From assembly GCA_947624335.1 (NCBI GenBank), contig CANQJX010000073.1:1-7990 (forward strand): DNA of 7,990 nucleotides, read 5' to 3'. The position numbers and the translations under genes were made by a program. Every line of letters begins with the position of its first letter. The first letter of the stretch is position 1. Below are positions 6,132-7,990 of the stretch, one piece after another. The notes under the pieces were generated by a model. It was not told the origin of the DNA, ran no database searches, and worked only from the letters and a program-made list of their open reading frames with translations. Source of the stretch: an uncultured Marvinbryantia sp. GTDB taxonomy: Bacteria > Bacillota > Clostridia > Lachnospirales > Lachnospiraceae.

Positions 6132-7937
6132 TTAATCAAAAAAGTTCTGCAGGCGGTTTCCCTCATCTGCAAGGTGATTATAGCTTAACATATGATAACG
6201 GTTTAAAATATCCGCATACTGCTTTTCGCCCTCGTCGTAGCGATAGCGTTTGCCGTTCGCAAGGATCATGTTCGCCGTAAGCGCCGGGATCTCCTGACGC
6301 AGCTCTTCCAGATAGGTCTGATAGCCGCTTAAGGGAATGCCCGCTTTTTGGAACAGCAGGCCGCACAAATAATTTGCGCTGATCGCTTCCACTTCTTCCT
6401 CCTCAATGTCATAATTCGCCCACATCACAAAAGGAACCCGGTAGTTATCAAAAAACACGTCATCCGATGTTTCGCGGTTTAACCCCAGCAGTCTTAAAAT
6501 CGTATTGGTAATATAGTCCGACGGCTGATGGTCTCCAAACATCAGAATGATCGTCGGCTCATCCTGTTCCCGGAAAAAGTTTACCAGCATTTCAAACGCG
6601 CGGTCGCTCTCCAGTATCAGGGTCAGATATTTTTCCGCGGCGCGCACGCTGGTCGTCTTATCCGCGAGCTGCGTCAGATGTACGCTCTCGGAAAAGCCCT
6701 CGACGTCCTTGCTGTAGCCGCCGTGGTTCTGCATCGTTACCTCAAAGGTAAACAGCCGTTCATCCGCCTGTTTCTCCTGAAAGAGTTCAATAATCTTGGT
6801 AAACGCGGAATTGTCGCTCACATAGCCGCGCAGAAATTGCGGATCCGAAAAATCCGGCCGGAACAGCGCTTCCTGGAAGCCGAGCCACGGATATACCTTA
6901 TCGCGGCACCAGCCGGTGGCAAGATACGGATGGATCGCCGTTGTGCGATAGCCCAGCCCGTTCAGGTAGCTGGCGACCGAAGGCATATCTTTCTTTATGT
7001 ATTGCTGATACGGAACGCTGCCCATCGGCAGGAACGCCATGCTGTCTCCCGTCAGAAATTCATACTCCGTATTCGCCGTATTGCCTCCCTTAACCGAAAC
7101 ATAGCAGCTTCCTTTTACCGTGTTTTCCGACAGCGAATGGATAAACGGCATATAATCATAATCGGTCTCAAACGATCCGAATACGGACAGGTCGCTGAAC
7201 GCCTCGTTCATAATTACGATCACATTCGGCAGTTTTGTCCGGTCCGGCTCCGGTTCCTGCGTTTCGCAGGAAGACGCGATTTTTTCCGCTTCCTCAGGCG
7301 AATATCCTTCCGGCTCCTCTACCATCAGGAATTTGAGATTCCCCAGAAAGCCCGCCGTCAGGCCGTTGTTGCGGTATAGGACGTTGGGCGTAAACAGCGT
7401 GGTATCCAGCCCGCATGCCTGAATCACCGCGTCTGTCCCGATATTCGCCACATACCCGTACAGTCCGCCGGCAAACGCACACAGCAATAAAAGGCGCGCC
7501 GGCAGTTTCTTAATCTTTACGCCCGTCCTGCTGCCGATAAAGGCAGTCAGCGCAAACCCCAGCACTACCAGAACAAGCCGCGGGGTAACCGCATATTCAA
7601 AATTGCCCGCCACCGATACGGCGGTCCCAATCGAATAAATATCCCACGGCACGATCGGCGAGGAGCGCAGATCTACCACATAATAATTGATCAGCCCGAA
7701 CAGCATCGGCAAAAGCGGGGCAAGGCCATATCCCCACGCGCTGCTTCCGGTCAGAGCAGTCAGCGTTCCGAACAGCAGATAGTAGAACGCCAGATTCAGA
7801 AAGAAAATCGGGGGGGTCAGATCCCACGGCACATGTGTATAAAACTCCAGTAAAATCAGGGTGAGCACCGGCAATCCGATCAGCAAAATCGCATTGAGTA
7901 CTCTCCCTGTTATTCGCAGTTGCTTTATCTTTTTCAT
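6132..7937 (-). CDS. LTA synthase family membrane sulfatase
   Basis: A 601-residue (from the ATG) alkaline-phosphatase-superfamily protein of the lipoteichoic acid synthase type. Members move glycerol-phosphate from phosphatidylglycerol onto a cell-surface polymer. Five hydrophobic helices (about 13-32, 43-62, 69-88, 120-136, 148-165) precede an extracellular catalytic domain. LtaS-like active-site residues are present: E245 (VIMNEAF), nucleophile candidate T287 in GGNTANTEYE, W343 and R345 (GWCRDKVYPWLGF), H405 (MQNHGG), and D469-H470 in FGDHQP. The linker NNGLTAGFLGNLK, just after the helices, is also typical. The ATG at 7937 has GAGG 6 bases upstream. A GTG at 7949 in the same frame would add MRRK and has AAGG 7 bases upstream; I prefer the ATG. 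The polymer made (polyglycerol-phosphate LTA or a related one) cannot be decided from sequence alone. Confidence 0.9.
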   Translation of the reverse strand: MKKIKQLRITGRVLNAILLIGLPVLTLILLEFYTHVPWDLTPPIFFLNLAFYYLLFGTLTALTGSSAWGYGLAPLLPMLFGLINYYVVDLRSSPIVPWDIYSIGTAVSVAGNFEYAVTPRLVLVVLGFALTAFIGSRTGVKIKKLPARLLLLCAFAGGLYGYVANIGTDAVIQACGLDTTLFTPNVLYRNNGLTAGFLGNLKFLMVEEPEGYSPEEAEKIASSCETQEPEPDRTKLPNVIVIMNEAFSDLSVFGSFETDYDYMPFIHSLSENTVKGSCYVSVKGGNTANTEYEFLTGDSMAFLPMGSVPYQQYIKKDMPSVASYLNGLGYRTTAIHPYLATGWCRDKVYPWLGFQEALFRPDFSDPQFLRGYVSDNSAFTKIIELFQEKQADERLFTFEVTMQNHGGYSKDVEGFSESVHLTQLADKTTSVRAAEKYLTLILESDRAFEMLVNFFREQDEPTIILMFGDHQPSDYITNTILRLLGLNRETSDDVFFDNYRVPFVMWANYDIEEEEVEAISANYLCGLLFQKAGIPLSGYQTYLEELRQEIPALTANMILANGKRYRYDEGEKQYADILNRYHMLSYNHLADEGNRLQNFFD

Positions 7938-7943
7938 CTTACG

Positions 7944-7947
7944 CCTC
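7944..7947 (-). promoter_or_regulatory. Ribosome binding site deciding the LtaS-family start
   Basis: GAGG on the minus strand, 6 bases before the ATG at 7937. It overlaps both the TGA of the upstream reading frame (7946-7948) and the alternative GTG start (7947-7949), so initiation is probably coupled to the end of the upstream gene. Good spacing favours the ATG. Confidence 0.55.
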
Positions 7948-7990
7948 ACTTCTTTGCCTTAACATGTTCGTGAGTAAACAGGTGATCCTG
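7946..7990 (-). CDS. C-terminal end of an unidentified upstream gene (partial)
   Basis: One minus-strand frame is open from the right edge to a TGA at 7946-7948 and would encode the tail QDHLFTHEHVKAKK. Its codon choice fits the neighbours better than the second open frame, which uses AGG and AGA codons and ends at a TAA just downstream. The basic, polar tail and the stop located 9 bases before the next ATG fit an upstream gene in the same transcript. Fourteen codons are too few to name a family, and the frame choice itself is uncertain. Confidence 0.35.
   Translation of the reverse strand, partial: QDHLFTHEHVKAKK

Noticed and set aside
5906..6172. An 88-codon minus-strand open frame across the tRNA
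   Set aside because: It runs through the tRNA-Leu gene, its promoter and the terminator, so it is not a gene.
6528..7379. A 283-codon open frame on the plus strand opposite the LtaS-family gene
   Set aside because: Basic, low-information translation without any domain; it is the antisense of a well-supported gene with conserved catalytic motifs.
1..7990. Search for CRISPR arrays, insertion sequences, toxin-antitoxin or defence genes
   Set aside because: No repeat-spacer pattern, transposase, terminal repeats or defence domain was seen; the recognised genes are housekeeping or transport genes.

Overview
The window looks like the chromosome of a Gram-positive, low-to-middle GC Firmicute of class Clostridia, most probably a Lachnospiraceae-like gut anaerobe. 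This rests on the gene families (LtaS-type synthase, a WalJ/YycJ metallo-hydrolase, a Bacillus/Bst-like PolA without an exonuclease I motif), on strong AGGAGG ribosome binding sites, and on protein style. It is an inference from reading, not from a database match. Every recognisable gene lies on the minus strand, so the biology runs from the right edge to the left edge.

Right part (about 6130-7990): the last codons of an unidentified gene enter from the right edge. A five-helix membrane sulfatase of the lipoteichoic acid synthase family follows, with its Glu/Thr/Asp-His active site intact. Next comes a well-formed tRNA-Leu(CAA) gene with its own promoter (TTGCAA, 17-base spacer, TAGAAT) and a strong rho-independent terminator.

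Middle (about 4534-5920): a MATE-family efflux transporter. Its short upstream region holds three exact copies of an 11-base direct repeat and no convincing promoter. It may depend on read-through past the tRNA terminator, which has a possible alternative pairing.

Left part (1-4524): a tightly packed four-gene operon. An extended -10 promoter sits inside a 22-bp inverted repeat. It leads a membrane zinc-finger (anti-sigma-like) gene, then polA (DNA polymerase I), coaE (dephospho-CoA kinase) and a WalJ/YycJ metallo-beta-lactamase-fold hydrolase cut by the left edge. All three junctions overlap (4, 14 and 14 bases), which implies translational coupling. polA and the YycJ-like protein both suggest DNA repair or replication, coaE makes coenzyme A, and the zinc-finger protein could be a regulator.

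The window is densely coding and has no stretch over 300 bases without a gene. I see no CRISPR array, insertion sequence, phage gene or recognisable defence system. The most interesting points are regulatory: the inverted repeat over the polA-operon promoter, the anti-sigma-like leader gene without a sigma factor, and the triple repeat in front of the MATE gene.
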